Assembly (NCBI GenBank): GCA_913031145.1
Contig: CAJWCO010000014.1
Span: 1-58,589, forward strand
Source: an uncultured Cellvibrionales bacterium
GTDB lineage: Bacteria; Pseudomonadota; Gammaproteobacteria; Pseudomonadales; Porticoccaceae
Length of the DNA: 58,589 nt
Direction of reading: 5' to 3'
Position numbers and translations under genes: made by a program. The notes under the pieces are model-generated. The model worked only from the letters and a program-made list of their open reading frames with translations. It did not search any database and was not told the DNA's origin. Shown one piece after another: positions 1 through 9,247 of this stretch; the stretch's first letter is position 1; the number at the start of each line of letters is the position of its first letter.

Positions 1-2
1 GG

Positions 3-509
3 CCACCTCTTGGTGGTGAGGCGCCGTTTGCGGATTGGTGTGATTCGGATACATCAACTGCTGAAATGGGGCCTGCAGCATCCGAGTGCACATCGAGCAA
101 CACCGCGGCATCAAGTAAGCCTTGGGTTGGCGGTAATGTCTTCTTTAGGCGGATGCCCTATAAGTCGGCGGAGGCTTGGTGTGCGAGTAAAAACGGCCGA
201 TTGCCGACCCGAGCAGAGATTACCGAGCACTTATTGCCTATTGGTAGTGGCGGTGTTTTCCAAGAGACAATGACGGCACCTGATGCAACGAATGCAGGCT
301 GGCCGCAGCAGCAGTCGAAGTACTGGACGAGTGATGTCCACAATGGCAATGAAGCGAAGCGAACTACATTTACTCCTCGCGCCTATGCGGCGAGTGGTGA
401 AGCGGCCATACCCGGCAATCACTTTAATAATTCGGCAGATGTTAACAATCCAGCAGTTGTGGCATCGCGACTATGGGTCATGTGTGTGGGCGCGACTGCT
501 AGCGACTAA
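3..509 (+). CDS. C-terminal part of a DUF1566-like secreted protein (5' partial)
   Basis: The reading frame is open to the left edge, so the start and most of the protein lie outside the window. The visible 168 residues contain the run AEAWCASKNGRLPTRAEI followed later by KYWTSD and a C-terminal VMCVG, which resembles the DUF1566/Lcl C-terminal domain found at the ends of bacterial surface lectins and Ig-like adhesins. In that family the domain is extracellular and its two cysteines often pair. The first in-frame ATG is at 66, but the frame upstream of it reads as normal protein, so this is not taken as the start. Function beyond a surface or exported role cannot be given. Confidence 0.6.
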   Translation, partial: PPLGGEAPFADWCDSDTSTAEMGPAASECTSSNTAASSKPWVGGNVFFRRMPYKSAEAWCASKNGRLPTRAEITEHLLPIGSGGVFQETMTAPDATNAGWPQQQSKYWTSDVHNGNEAKRTTFTPRAYAASGEAAIPGNHFNNSADVNNPAVVASRLWVMCVGATASD

Positions 510-580
510 GGTGTCAATAAAGGATCGAGAGTCAAGGGGTTCCTTGGCTCTCTGTCATTGTTAATTTAGAGGATAATGCG

Positions 581-922
581 ATGTTTGCTAAGCGGTACTG
601 GTCGGTTCATATCATGCTTGGGGTTATTGTTGCGATATTGGTGAGTATTTCGGCAGTTGCCGCTCATCACCAAGAAAGTGAGGGCGGTAAGAAAAAAAGT
701 GGTCGCGCCTTGCAGTTTGAACGCTGGGATGCTGATGGCAATGCATTGCTCAACGTTGCTGAAATGTTGGCGATGGTGACCGCGCAGAGAGACAGTGGAA
801 AAGGGCGTTGGAAAGCTGAATGGACGCCGGAGTTACAAGCTAAAGGGCGCTTGAAAAAGCGCGATGTCGATGGTGATGGAGCACTGTCAATAGAAGAGTT
901 TATGGCAAAAGTAACGTGGTAA
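581..922 (+). CDS. Exported EF-hand calcium-binding protein
   Basis: A 113-residue protein with an N-terminal hydrophobic segment (about residues 11-28, ending AVAAHH) that reads as a signal peptide. Two EF-hand loops follow: residues 50-61 (D50, D52, N54, N58, E61) and residues 95-106 (D95, D97, D99, S103, E106), both with the canonical spacing and terminal Glu. An AGAGGA ribosome-binding sequence lies a few bases before the ATG. It sits between a surface protein and a very large carbohydrate-active lipoprotein with dockerin-like calcium loops, so a calcium-binding or buffering role outside the cytoplasm is likely. No enzyme domain is present. Confidence 0.75.
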   Translation: MFAKRYWSVHIMLGVIVAILVSISAVAAHHQESEGGKKKSGRALQFERWDADGNALLNVAEMLAMVTAQRDSGKGRWKAEWTPELQAKGRLKKRDVDGDGALSIEEFMAKVTW

Positions 923-990
923 CGAGCCCATTAACGAGGTAGGCGCCGCCTCATAAAGGCAATTTTCTGATCGATCTAGGGGCGCGTAGC

Positions 991-3900
991 GTGAGAAAGC
1001 AGGCGGGTTTATGGTTACCATATACGTATCATTTATTGTGCATTGCTATTTTTTTGGTGGCGCTGACAGGTTGCGCAGAAAACAGCGGCCCGCCACGGAT
1101 CACAGAAAATTTATCGCAGAGCTCTCCAGCTGATAAGTCCCCCAGCCCAGCAGCATCAGCCAAGTTAGCCGACCAAGGCTTTCACGGCCACGTCTATCAC
1201 TGGCGCGATCATGCACTTCTTCCAGAGGTTGAGGTGTTCGTGGATCCGCTTGCAGACGATACCGAAGAGGACACACGTTTCGGTGCGATGACCGATTCCA
1301 GTGGGTATTACCAATTAGCTGTTGATACCCTGACGCCCACCACTCTCAGATTCAACAAGCCCCTCACAGAGTTAGAATCAGGCAATGTGATTAGCTCCGC
1401 TGACGCGTTAGCGGCGCTCAAATTGGCCGTTGGTATCAATCCAAACATCGACCCAGACGGGGCGGGCAGTCACGCTAAACCGCCCGTATCGCCCTATCAG
1501 TTCATTGCAGCCGACATAAACCAAGATGGCCGCGTGACCTCGGCTGATGCGTTGGCGATTTTAAAATCAGCCGTTGGTTCAGGCGGTTCTACTCCACGAA
1601 AATGGGTGTTCATTGCAGAGGACCATAACTTTTGGGACGCTTCATTGCATAACGGACAGGGCGGTTTTAAGACCACGCAAGATCAGGTGGTCTGGCCGGT
1701 CGATGGCATACCGGTGAGCGCGGCCGAGCCTGTTGTTAACGGGGTGGGCGTGTTGCTGGGTGATGTCAATGGTGATTGGCGGGCGGACCAGAATCATACA
1801 CGATTAGAGACTAGCTACTTTACCCAACTCCGCGCAGGGCTCGGTACCTTGATGGCACAGTGGGGTCTGCCAGACGAGCTGGCTGAGCCACCCGCGATTC
1901 ATCAATTCTCTTTTTTGAAGGCCAACAATCCCTCGCTCACTGACGATGTTATTTTAGCGATCGATGATTCGACGATCAGCGGCCGAGTCCCTGCCAATGT
2001 CGCTGTTAATGACCTGATTGCTAATTTCGAAGTAACAGCAAATAGCGTCACCATCAATTCGGCGATGCAGTCAAGTGGCGTTAGCAGGAATGATTTCACG
2101 CAGATCGTGACCTACACGGTAATGAATTCGGACGGCGTCTCCATGGACTTTGACGTCGATGTGACACACTTCACCGGCCTACCCATGATCCATTTGAGCA
2201 CAGATAACGCGGTGCCAATTGACTCAAAAGACGACTACGTTACCGGCCAAGTTGAAGTAGATGGCGGACGGGAATTTGCCAATTTGGCGTCCTCGCAGAT
2301 GAAAATTCGGGGTCGCGGGAACTCCACATGGGGGATCCATCCAAAAAAACCGTACCAAATGAAGCTTGAAGAAAAAGCGACGTTTTTGGGTATGCCGGAA
2401 GACAAAAAATGGCTTTTTTTGGCGGAGTATTCAGATAAAACCTTGCTGAGAAATACCATTGCCTTTGAGATGGGCCATCGTAGCCGCCTCGACTGGACCC
2501 CTCAATCAGAATTTGCTGAGGTGTATTTGAACGGGCAATATAACGGAACCTACAACATTACCCAAAAGGTCGAAGAGGGCAATGAGCGGGTTGATCTAGC
2601 GGATGTCGGATTCCTGTTGGAAATTGATCAGCTCCACCGCTTAGACCCAGACGATGTGTATTTTTACACCAACCATTTCTTGATTAACGTTAAAGAGCCA
2701 AGTATTGAAGCAGAGGACGCGAATTATTTTTTAATACGAGACCGTATTCTTGCATTTGAGACGGCATTATTTTCCGACGATTTTAAAGACGAAGCGGCGG
2801 GCTATCGCCCGCACATTGACCTAGCCAGCTTTGTTGACTGGTATTTGATCAGTGAAATAACAAAAAATGTCGACTCTAAAGACTTTTCGAGTATTTATCT
2901 CAATGCGATGCCCGAAGGGCCCATCAAGATGGGGCCATTGTGGGATTTTGATTTGTCGTTTGGCAATGTTGATTACGCAGATAGTCGCTATGCGCAGGGC
3001 TTTTGGATCAAAGATCATCCTTGGTACCAACGATTGTTCGCTGATCCTTCGTTTGTGAGTGAAGTCAATACGCGATTTACTGATTTTAAAAATGATCAGG
3101 CCTTGATCCTTGCGAAAGTCGATGAATTGGCGCAGAAGCTGCAACTCGCGCAGCAGCAGAATGACGGTCTTTGGCAGACTATCGGCCGGTATGTTTGGCC
3201 TAATCCTGTGGTCTATGACACGTATCAAGAGGAAGTCGATCATTTGAAAGCGTGGTACAGCGATCGCATGACATGGCTTGAAAGCGCGTTGGCGGGGTTG
3301 AATGATCCTGATTCTAATAACAGCGGTGACTCGACATCAGGCAATGGCGGTAATAGCGCGCAGTGGCCACAGCGGGTGGCTCCGGTTGATGCCGATGTGG
3401 AGTCAGCAGTCAGCGCACTTGTCGCGCAGATGACATTGGCCGAAAAGGTCGGTCAGATGGTTCAAGCGGAGATCGGTGCGGTCACGCCCGAGCAGGCGCG
3501 ACAGTCCCATTTAGGCTCGGTTTTAAATGGCGGCGGGAGTTGGCCCAATGGAAAAAACTCGAGTGTTGTCGACTGGGTTTCATTGGCTGATCGCTTTTAT
3601 GCCGCGAGTACCGATGTGAGCGATGGCGGCGTTGGTATTCCAATGATTTGGGGTACAGATGCAGTGCATGGCCATAATAACGTTGTCGGTGCCACGATCT
3701 TTCCACATAATATTGGTCTAGGAGCGGCAAATAACGCCGAGCTTCTGTACCAGATTGGTGAAGTGACGGCTCTTGAGGTATCAGCGACTGGCCTCGATTG
3801 GGTTTTCGCACCAACACTTGCGGTGGTGCGCAATGACTCGTGGGGGCGTACATATGAAGGTTTTTCTGAAGACCCAGAAATCGTAAAGGCCTATGCCGCG

Positions 3901-5616
3901 GCAATAGTAAACGGGCTTCAGGGCGGTGCGAGTGACCGTTTCGGCTCTGGCCATGTGATTGCTACCGCAAAACATTTTATCGGCGACGGTGGCACTGAAA
4001 ACGGCACCGATCAAGGTAACGCGGTGATGAGCGAGATTGAATTGCGAGACATTCATGCCCAAGGTTATTTCAGTGCTTTAGAGGCTGGAGTCGAAACGGT
4101 GATGGCCTCTTTTAACAGTTGGAACGGCGAGAAGCTTCATGGCCACGCGTATTTACTTACGGACGTATTAAAGGAAAAAATGGGTTTTGACGGACTTGTT
4201 TTGGGTGACTGGAATGGGCATGGGCAGGTTTCAGGTTGCACCGACGATCAATGTGCACAGGCTATTATGGCTGGGATCGATATGTTCATGGTGCCGTTTG
4301 CATGGCAGGCGTTTATTCAAAACACCATTGCACAAGTACAGAATGGAACGATTCCCCTAGCACGCATTGACGACGCAGTGACCCGCATACTGCGCGTTAA
4401 AAAGCGCGCGGGTGTTCTCGACGGCGGCAAGCCCTCAAGTCGAGAGTTTGCCGGTAATAATGCGTTGATCGGTGCTCCAGCGCATCGTGCCATTGCGCGC
4501 CAGGCGGTGCGAGAATCGTTGGTATTACTGAAAAACAGCGGCGGTATTCTGCCGCTCGCGGCGGATTCTCGTGTTCTTGTTGCAGGGTCAGGTGCGGATG
4601 ATATAGGTCAGCAAAGTGGCGGCTGGACACTAAGTTGGCAGGGGCAGGACAACACCAATGCAGATTTTCCAAGTGCGACTTCTATTTATGCGGGCATTCA
4701 GTCGCGGGTAGAGGCCGCAGGGGGCAGTACAGCACTGAGTACAGACGGTGATTTTAGTGGTACAGCGCCCGATGTAGCCATTGTGGTATTCGGTGAATCG
4801 CCCTACGCGGAAGGCGCGGGGGATCTTGACACGATCGAATACCAACGGGGCAATAAGGCCGATCTCCAAGTCCTTGAATCGTTGCGTAATCGAGGCATTC
4901 CCGTCGTGTCTATTTTCCTAACGGGGCGCCCGTTGTGGGTCAATAGTGAGCTGAATGCATCCAATGCGTTTGTGGTGGCTTGGCTTCCCGGGAGTGAGGG
5001 CGCGGGAGTCGCCGATGTTATCTTTAAAAAGGTCGACGGGAACATCAATTACGACTTCACGGGTAGGCTGTCCTATTCATGGCCGAAACGAAGCGACCAA
5101 CTCGCGCTGAACCGAAACGATAGCGACTATGATCCGCTATTTCCCTATGGTTTTGGTCTGACCTACGACGACACAGACACCCTAAGTGACGATTTGCCAA
5201 CAGCAGTCGGTGGCTCGGGTGAAACGATTTTGACGCGGGTCATTCCGGGCATTATTGAAGCAGAACACTATGCCGCTATGAGTGGTATTCAGACGGAGGG
5301 AACCAGCGATATCGGTGGTGGTGTCAACGTGGGCTATGTAAATACGGGTGATTGGCTGGAGTACCGTATTGACGTGGCGAGTGCTGGGCGTTACATGATT
5401 GAATACCGCCTTGCTAGCGATGTAGGCAGTAGCGGCTTTAGTACCCTTGTCGATGGAGTAGAGATGGATCGGCAGACGCTCGAGGATACTGGCGGTTGGC
5501 AGAGTTGGATTACCCAGTCGGCAATGGTGGACCTAGAAGCGGGCCTGCAGACATTGCGCATTGAAGCCGTGGGCTCGGACTGGAATATGAACTGGATGCG
5601 AATCTTTGCCGAGTAA
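991..5616 (+). CDS. Giant lipoprotein: dockerin-like repeats, CotH kinase, GH3 glucosidase, CBM6
   Basis: A 1541-residue protein starting at GTG, with an AGGGG-type ribosome-binding site. A signal peptide ends in a lipobox with Cys28 (LTGC), so it should be lipid-anchored. Residues about 131-195 hold two dockerin-type repeats (SADALAALKLAVG, then DINQDGRVTSADALAILKS). A CotH kinase domain follows: GRGNSTWG near 440 and the metal-binding GPLWDFDLSFG near 647. A Ser/Gly/Asn-rich linker near 770-790 leads to a glycoside hydrolase family 3 domain (about 791-1400) with GTDAVHGHNN and the likely nucleophile Asp1073 in LGDWNGH, closest in style to marine exo-beta-glucanases of the ExoP kind. Residues about 1420-1541 form a CBM6-like domain (IEAEHY, GDWLEY). 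GH3 enzymes release terminal glucose or xylose. CotH proteins phosphorylate proteins. Finding both in one chain is unusual. Confidence 0.9.
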   Translation: MRKQAGLWLPYTYHLLCIAIFLVALTGCAENSGPPRITENLSQSSPADKSPSPAASAKLADQGFHGHVYHWRDHALLPEVEVFVDPLADDTEEDTRFGAMTDSSGYYQLAVDTLTPTTLRFNKPLTELESGNVISSADALAALKLAVGINPNIDPDGAGSHAKPPVSPYQFIAADINQDGRVTSADALAILKSAVGSGGSTPRKWVFIAEDHNFWDASLHNGQGGFKTTQDQVVWPVDGIPVSAAEPVVNGVGVLLGDVNGDWRADQNHTRLETSYFTQLRAGLGTLMAQWGLPDELAEPPAIHQFSFLKANNPSLTDDVILAIDDSTISGRVPANVAVNDLIANFEVTANSVTINSAMQSSGVSRNDFTQIVTYTVMNSDGVSMDFDVDVTHFTGLPMIHLSTDNAVPIDSKDDYVTGQVEVDGGREFANLASSQMKIRGRGNSTWGIHPKKPYQMKLEEKATFLGMPEDKKWLFLAEYSDKTLLRNTIAFEMGHRSRLDWTPQSEFAEVYLNGQYNGTYNITQKVEEGNERVDLADVGFLLEIDQLHRLDPDDVYFYTNHFLINVKEPSIEAEDANYFLIRDRILAFETALFSDDFKDEAAGYRPHIDLASFVDWYLISEITKNVDSKDFSSIYLNAMPEGPIKMGPLWDFDLSFGNVDYADSRYAQGFWIKDHPWYQRLFADPSFVSEVNTRFTDFKNDQALILAKVDELAQKLQLAQQQNDGLWQTIGRYVWPNPVVYDTYQEEVDHLKAWYSDRMTWLESALAGLNDPDSNNSGDSTSGNGGNSAQWPQRVAPVDADVESAVSALVAQMTLAEKVGQMVQAEIGAVTPEQARQSHLGSVLNGGGSWPNGKNSSVVDWVSLADRFYAASTDVSDGGVGIPMIWGTDAVHGHNNVVGATIFPHNIGLGAANNAELLYQIGEVTALEVSATGLDWVFAPTLAVVRNDSWGRTYEGFSEDPEIVKAYAAAIVNGLQGGASDRFGSGHVIATAKHFIGDGGTENGTDQGNAVMSEIELRDIHAQGYFSALEAGVETVMASFNSWNGEKLHGHAYLLTDVLKEKMGFDGLVLGDWNGHGQVSGCTDDQCAQAIMAGIDMFMVPFAWQAFIQNTIAQVQNGTIPLARIDDAVTRILRVKKRAGVLDGGKPSSREFAGNNALIGAPAHRAIARQAVRESLVLLKNSGGILPLAADSRVLVAGSGADDIGQQSGGWTLSWQGQDNTNADFPSATSIYAGIQSRVEAAGGSTALSTDGDFSGTAPDVAIVVFGESPYAEGAGDLDTIEYQRGNKADLQVLESLRNRGIPVVSIFLTGRPLWVNSELNASNAFVVAWLPGSEGAGVADVIFKKVDGNINYDFTGRLSYSWPKRSDQLALNRNDSDYDPLFPYGFGLTYDDTDTLSDDLPTAVGGSGETILTRVIPGIIEAEHYAAMSGIQTEGTSDIGGGVNVGYVNTGDWLEYRIDVASAGRYMIEYRLASDVGSSGFSTLVDGVEMDRQTLEDTGGWQSWITQSAMVDLEAGLQTLRIEAVGSDWNMNWMRIFAE

Positions 5617-5789
5617 TATCGCGTCTGTCATGCACGTCGAGCGGAGCTCCGACTCTGTGACGACATTCGGCTTTTTGTGCTGCGCAGATCCTTAGACGCG
5701 GCGGTCTCGTTTGAGGGTGAAAAAACCTGTGAGTCCCCATCGAAAGAGATTTTTCACGGCTATTTTCTAACCGACGATTTATAGAGGCA

Positions 5790-5818
5790 TTGCCTATCTG
5801 CTACACTCTTACATAACT
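5790..5818 (+). promoter_or_regulatory. Possible sigma-70 promoter
   Basis: TTGCCT at 5790-5795 and ATAACT at 5813-5818 are separated by 17 bases, in the otherwise gene-free stretch 5617-5949. It would drive the gene at 5950 through the hairpin at 5851. The match is moderate and no other support is visible. Confidence 0.3.
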
Positions 5819-5850
5819 GGTTGAAGGAGACGTAAGACCGTTGTTAAGGC

Positions 5851-5879
5851 GTGTAGCAAAGACGCTACACCGTTTTTAT
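5851..5879 (+). terminator. Hairpin with T-tract, possible attenuator
   Basis: GTGTAGC at 5851-5857 pairs perfectly with GCTACAC at 5864-5870, with a 6-base loop, followed by CGTTTTTATT. It lies 235 bases after the preceding gene and 71 bases before the ATG at 5950, downstream of the possible promoter. It could end a short transcript or attenuate the downstream pair of genes. Confidence 0.45.
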
Positions 5880-5949
5880 TTGTGTGCAGCGCTAACCTAT
5901 ACATTTTTGTATTTGTAAATAGCGCCACACAACCTTTGGGAGATTTTTA

Positions 5950-6666
5950 ATGAGCGCAATAAAACAGAATAAAGACTCCGTTCAAGTAAATCGTAAGTCT
6001 ATAGAGAATCTACGGACTGTTTTAATGAGTAACAAAGCGTCGCTGTATCAATCGCGATCGATGATCGAGGAAAATCGTTTGATGATACTGAGTAACTATG
6101 CAGCCGCCTTTATGGGTAACCGTCAGCTTGCGAATCATAATACGGACGAAATATTATCGAATCGTCTGGCCATTCTTGACGCCATCGACGTGGCAACAGA
6201 CGTTGGAGCAGACTGGATTCAGGCGCATTACGACAAGTCGACGCTAGATTTTTTGGTTCATCGTTCTAACTTAAATGCGGCGGTCCTTGATGTCAGCGAA
6301 GAAATGGCGACTATCAACGCACAGTTGATCGCCATTAACGAAAAAATTATGCAGGCTAATGAGGGAGTGGTCGCGTTTAACTCTGCGCACATTGAAATGA
6401 ATCGCCAATTATTGGATGGTGCATTATCGCCAGACAACGCCACTGCCGAGAGTAACCAAGCGCTGGCTGAAGAGACCGGCGAGGTTGTCGAGACATTATC
6501 GCAATGCGTCGAAGAAACGTCCGATCGGATTATGCAGGTGATGGAGAAATCGGTAGAAAACGGCGAAGCGTTAATTCAAAACAAAGGCACGATTAACGCG
6601 CGACGTAATTCGATTATGGGAAATCGATCAGAAATTGTGGTGAACAGAGGACGTATTCACAACTAA
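5950..6666 (+). CDS. Asn-heptad coiled-coil protein of unknown function
   Basis: A 238-residue, cytoplasmic-looking protein with no signal peptide or membrane segment, preceded by a GGGAGA ribosome-binding site. Asparagine recurs with a strict period of seven: residues 7, 14, 28, 42, 49, 64, 71; then 123, 130, 137, 144, 151; then 204, 211, 225, 232. The unit reads N-[R/K]-x-x-[I/L]-x-x, for example NRLMILSN, NEKIMQAN and NRSEIVVN. This predicts a long helical coiled coil with Asn at one fixed heptad position, interrupted around 80-120 and 155-200. I do not recognise a named family. It is followed after 79 bases by a MORN-repeat gene on the same strand, and the two are probably co-transcribed. 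A scaffold or filament role is inference only. Confidence 0.75.
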   Translation: MSAIKQNKDSVQVNRKSIENLRTVLMSNKASLYQSRSMIEENRLMILSNYAAAFMGNRQLANHNTDEILSNRLAILDAIDVATDVGADWIQAHYDKSTLDFLVHRSNLNAAVLDVSEEMATINAQLIAINEKIMQANEGVVAFNSAHIEMNRQLLDGALSPDNATAESNQALAEETGEVVETLSQCVEETSDRIMQVMEKSVENGEALIQNKGTINARRNSIMGNRSEIVVNRGRIHN

Positions 6667-6745
6667 CGGAACTGCAAGGGTAACCAGTACTACTTTTTTG
6701 CGGGTCAGTGTTGCCGGTTATTTGTTTTATAAAAAGGAACGTTGT

Positions 6746-7432
6746 ATGGCTGACGACGAGCAATTGACAGTGCCGCGGGTGTCTGAGGAAAAAGCCTCGG
6801 CCGCCAATAAACCAGATTCTGCGGGAGCGGGGATTGTTAGCCGACAAGTCCAGTCGGAGATACTAATTTTTCAACGGATGACCTTTCATAATGGGAACGT
6901 TTACGAGGGGCAGTTTCTAAACGGGCTCTACCACGGCGAAGGTCAGTACACCTATGCTGTCGGTACCGTTTACGAGGGTGGCTGGGTGGCAGGTAAGCGC
7001 TCTGGTAAGGGCCATTACAAGCATGCGAGTGGCGCAGTCTATGACGGCGATTGGCTGGACGATAAGCGCCACGGAAGAGGGCTATACACTTATCCTGACG
7101 GCGCCATTTATGAAGGCGATTGGGTGGCGGGTAGGCGAACTGGCAAAGGGAAAGCAGCACACGTTAACAAAACCTTTTACGAGGGCGACTTTGTCGAGGG
7201 CAAGCGCCATGGTGAAGGCCTGTCAACTTTTAGTAATGGTGCGGTCTACGAGGGGGGCTGGCGGGACGGGAAAATGCATGGTGCAGGCAAGTACACGTCG
7301 TCAGCAGGGGACTGCTATGAGGGGAATTTTGTAGCGGGTAAGCGGCATGGTCAGGGGACATATACCTATGCCAATGGAGCGGTTGTGGTTGGCGTTTGGG
7401 TCGATGGCGTTCATCAACGTCCGCTTGACTAA
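6746..7432 (+). CDS. MORN-repeat protein
   Basis: A 228-residue protein made almost entirely of MORN repeats (about 23 residues each): seven full copies and a degenerate eighth, with typical units such as VYEGGW-VAGKRSGKGHY and AIYEGDW-VAGRRTGKGK. The N-terminal 40 residues are acidic and unstructured-looking. The ATG at 6746 is preferred because AAGGA stands seven bases before it, whereas an upstream in-frame TTG at 6698 has no such site. MORN repeats form elongated beta-hairpin sheets that bind lipids or proteins and often act as scaffolds. Its partner is probably the Asn-heptad coiled-coil protein encoded just upstream. Confidence 0.85.
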   Translation: MADDEQLTVPRVSEEKASAANKPDSAGAGIVSRQVQSEILIFQRMTFHNGNVYEGQFLNGLYHGEGQYTYAVGTVYEGGWVAGKRSGKGHYKHASGAVYDGDWLDDKRHGRGLYTYPDGAIYEGDWVAGRRTGKGKAAHVNKTFYEGDFVEGKRHGEGLSTFSNGAVYEGGWRDGKMHGAGKYTSSAGDCYEGNFVAGKRHGQGTYTYANGAVVVGVWVDGVHQRPLD

Positions 7433-7453
7433 AGAACTGTAGGCCCGTTGGTT

Positions 7454-8116
7454 TTACCAGGGTAGTGGATCGCCGTTGACGTGCCAGAACGTGCCGGTGT
7501 CGGCAAGTGTTTTCTGGTGCATTAAGCGGATCAGCCCCTGGGCTGAGGTTGTGACATCGATGTGGCCATTGTAGCCCGTCATTTGCGTTTTCACGAAACC
7601 GGGATGCAGAAGAAAAACTGCGATTCCGCGATGTTTTAAATCTCTACTCAAGCTTTTTCCTGCGCTATTTAGGGCTGACTTAGACATTCGGTACCCATAA
7701 CTTCCCCCCGACGTGTTGTCGGCGATAGACCCCATGCGGCTCGTTAACAGCGCAACTTTAGCTGAGGGTGCTAAACAAGGTAGAAGGAGTTTGACGGTGA
7801 GTATCGGCCCGATGGCGTTGACCGTAAACTGTTCAAGGATGGTTTCTGTATTGAAGTTCTCTAAACTCGCCGATTTTAATAAACCAGACACATGAATTAG
7901 CCAGTCGAGATCTGTGATTGGGTAAGGCGCAAGTGCCGCCTGCATCGCGTCAGGGCGAGTGACGTCAAAATTTTCAATAATTGCATGGGGCTGAATGCCA
8001 CGCAGGGCGTCACAGGCAATCCGGCAAAATGCGTACACCTGGTGACCATCACGCGTGAGTTGGCGGACGAGTTCTAAGCCAATACCTCGATTCGAGCCAA
8101 CAATGGCTATTTTCAT
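7454..8116 (-). CDS. Short-chain dehydrogenase/reductase
   Basis: A 220-residue classical SDR. The cofactor loop reads SNRGIG at residues 8-13, and the catalytic Tyr142-x-x-x-Lys146 pair lies in GYRMSK, with serines at 126 and 130 (LLTSRMGSI) available as the third catalytic residue. Proteins of this short type reduce or oxidise small alcohols or aldehydes with NAD(P)H. The substrate cannot be told. The gene converges on the MORN-repeat gene with a 21-base gap and is 84 bases downstream of the iron-transport operon on the same strand. Confidence 0.85.
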   Translation of the reverse strand: MKIAIVGSNRGIGLELVRQLTRDGHQVYAFCRIACDALRGIQPHAIIENFDVTRPDAMQAALAPYPITDLDWLIHVSGLLKSASLENFNTETILEQFTVNAIGPILTVKLLLPCLAPSAKVALLTSRMGSIADNTSGGSYGYRMSKSALNSAGKSLSRDLKHRGIAVFLLHPGFVKTQMTGYNGHIDVTTSAQGLIRLMHQKTLADTGTFWHVNGDPLPW

Positions 8117-8200
8117 AGAGTCTCCAGTACCTGAATGACGGATAAAAAATCCATAAGAAGGGTTGACGGGTTTTGGCCGTTAATTATCGGGTTGCAGGGC

Positions 8201-9247
8201 CTATGCGCAAGAATTAAACATGATCGCTTCGTCGAGGTCAAAGCGAACACGCAAGGTCTCACCGACCGTAAAGTCAATCGGGCTTGGCGTCAGGCAGGCA
8301 ATGCTCTGACCGTCCGGAAGCGCTAATGTGTAGAGGTTGTTAGCGCCTTGAAAAACCTTGTCGAGTATGGCGAGTTGGTGCGTTCCGCAGTCATCAAAAA
8401 CGACCGCATCATGACGAAGTAATAGTGTGATGCGTGAGTTCGTCCGCGAACAATGTGGACCCTTCGGCAGTACCCCGAGATTATGATCCAGACGACCCGA
8501 CGCATCTATACCAATATCAATGAGTTTTCCTGCGCCGATAAAATCTGCCGCAAACACAGTGGCAGGGCGCTGATAGAGATCGCGGGGGGTACCTTTTTGT
8601 AAAACACGGCCGTGATTGAGCAAGATAATTTGGTCGGCCATAGCAAACGCTTCGTCTTGGTCGTGCGTTACCATCAATGTAGTAATTTTACTGCGAACCA
8701 GAAGTGTTCGTATTTCGCTCGCCAACTGGCTCCGCCGAACGCTGTCTAAATTGGAAAAGGGCTCGTCTAATAAGAGAATTTTTGGGTTCGGCGCCAACGC
8801 CCTCGCTAAGGCTACGCGCTGTTGTTGACCGCCAGACAGCTGATGAGGATACCGTTTGTGGACGTTGTGTAAGCCGACCAAATCAAGCATCTCGGTAATA
8901 CGCGAATCGCGCGTCGCAGGGGCTTGTTTGGCGAGTCCAAAGCCTATATTCGCCTCGACTGTCAGGTGCGGAAACAGGGCAAAATCTTGAAATACCATAC
9001 CAACGCCACGTTTTTCAGGCGGTTGAAGTGTGTCGGGGGCGCTAATAATGTCACCACGAAGACTAATCGAGCCATCGGAGAGTGTTTCAAAGCCGGCAAT
9101 TGCACGTAACAGGCTTGTTTTTCCACAGCCGGAGGGGCCGAGAATACAGCCGATGTGCCCTTCAGCGAGTGAGAAAGAAATCTCGGAAACTGCTTGAAAT
9201 CCGCCGTAGTGAATACTGACGCGGTCGAGATCAAGTTGTTTATGCAT
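8201..9247 (-). CDS. fbpC: Ferric-iron ABC transporter ATPase (FbpC type)
   Basis: A 348-residue ATPase of the CUT1/FbpC group. Walker A is GPSGCGKTS at residues 37-45, the Q-loop is in MVFQDFALFP, the signature LSGGQQQRVALARA begins at 137, and Walker B is ILLLDEP at 157-163. The C-terminal 110 residues form the TOBE-type regulatory region seen in this group. It overlaps the permease gene by eight bases, indicating translational coupling. It would power uptake of Fe3+ delivered by the binding protein encoded first in the operon. Confidence 0.85.
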   Translation of the reverse strand: MHKQLDLDRVSIHYGGFQAVSEISFSLAEGHIGCILGPSGCGKTSLLRAIAGFETLSDGSISLRGDIISAPDTLQPPEKRGVGMVFQDFALFPHLTVEANIGFGLAKQAPATRDSRITEMLDLVGLHNVHKRYPHQLSGGQQQRVALARALAPNPKILLLDEPFSNLDSVRRSQLASEIRTLLVRSKITTLMVTHDQDEAFAMADQIILLNHGRVLQKGTPRDLYQRPATVFAADFIGAGKLIDIGIDASGRLDHNLGVLPKGPHCSRTNSRITLLLRHDAVVFDDCGTHQLAILDKVFQGANNLYTLALPDGQSIACLTPSPIDFTVGETLRVRFDLDEAIMFNSCA

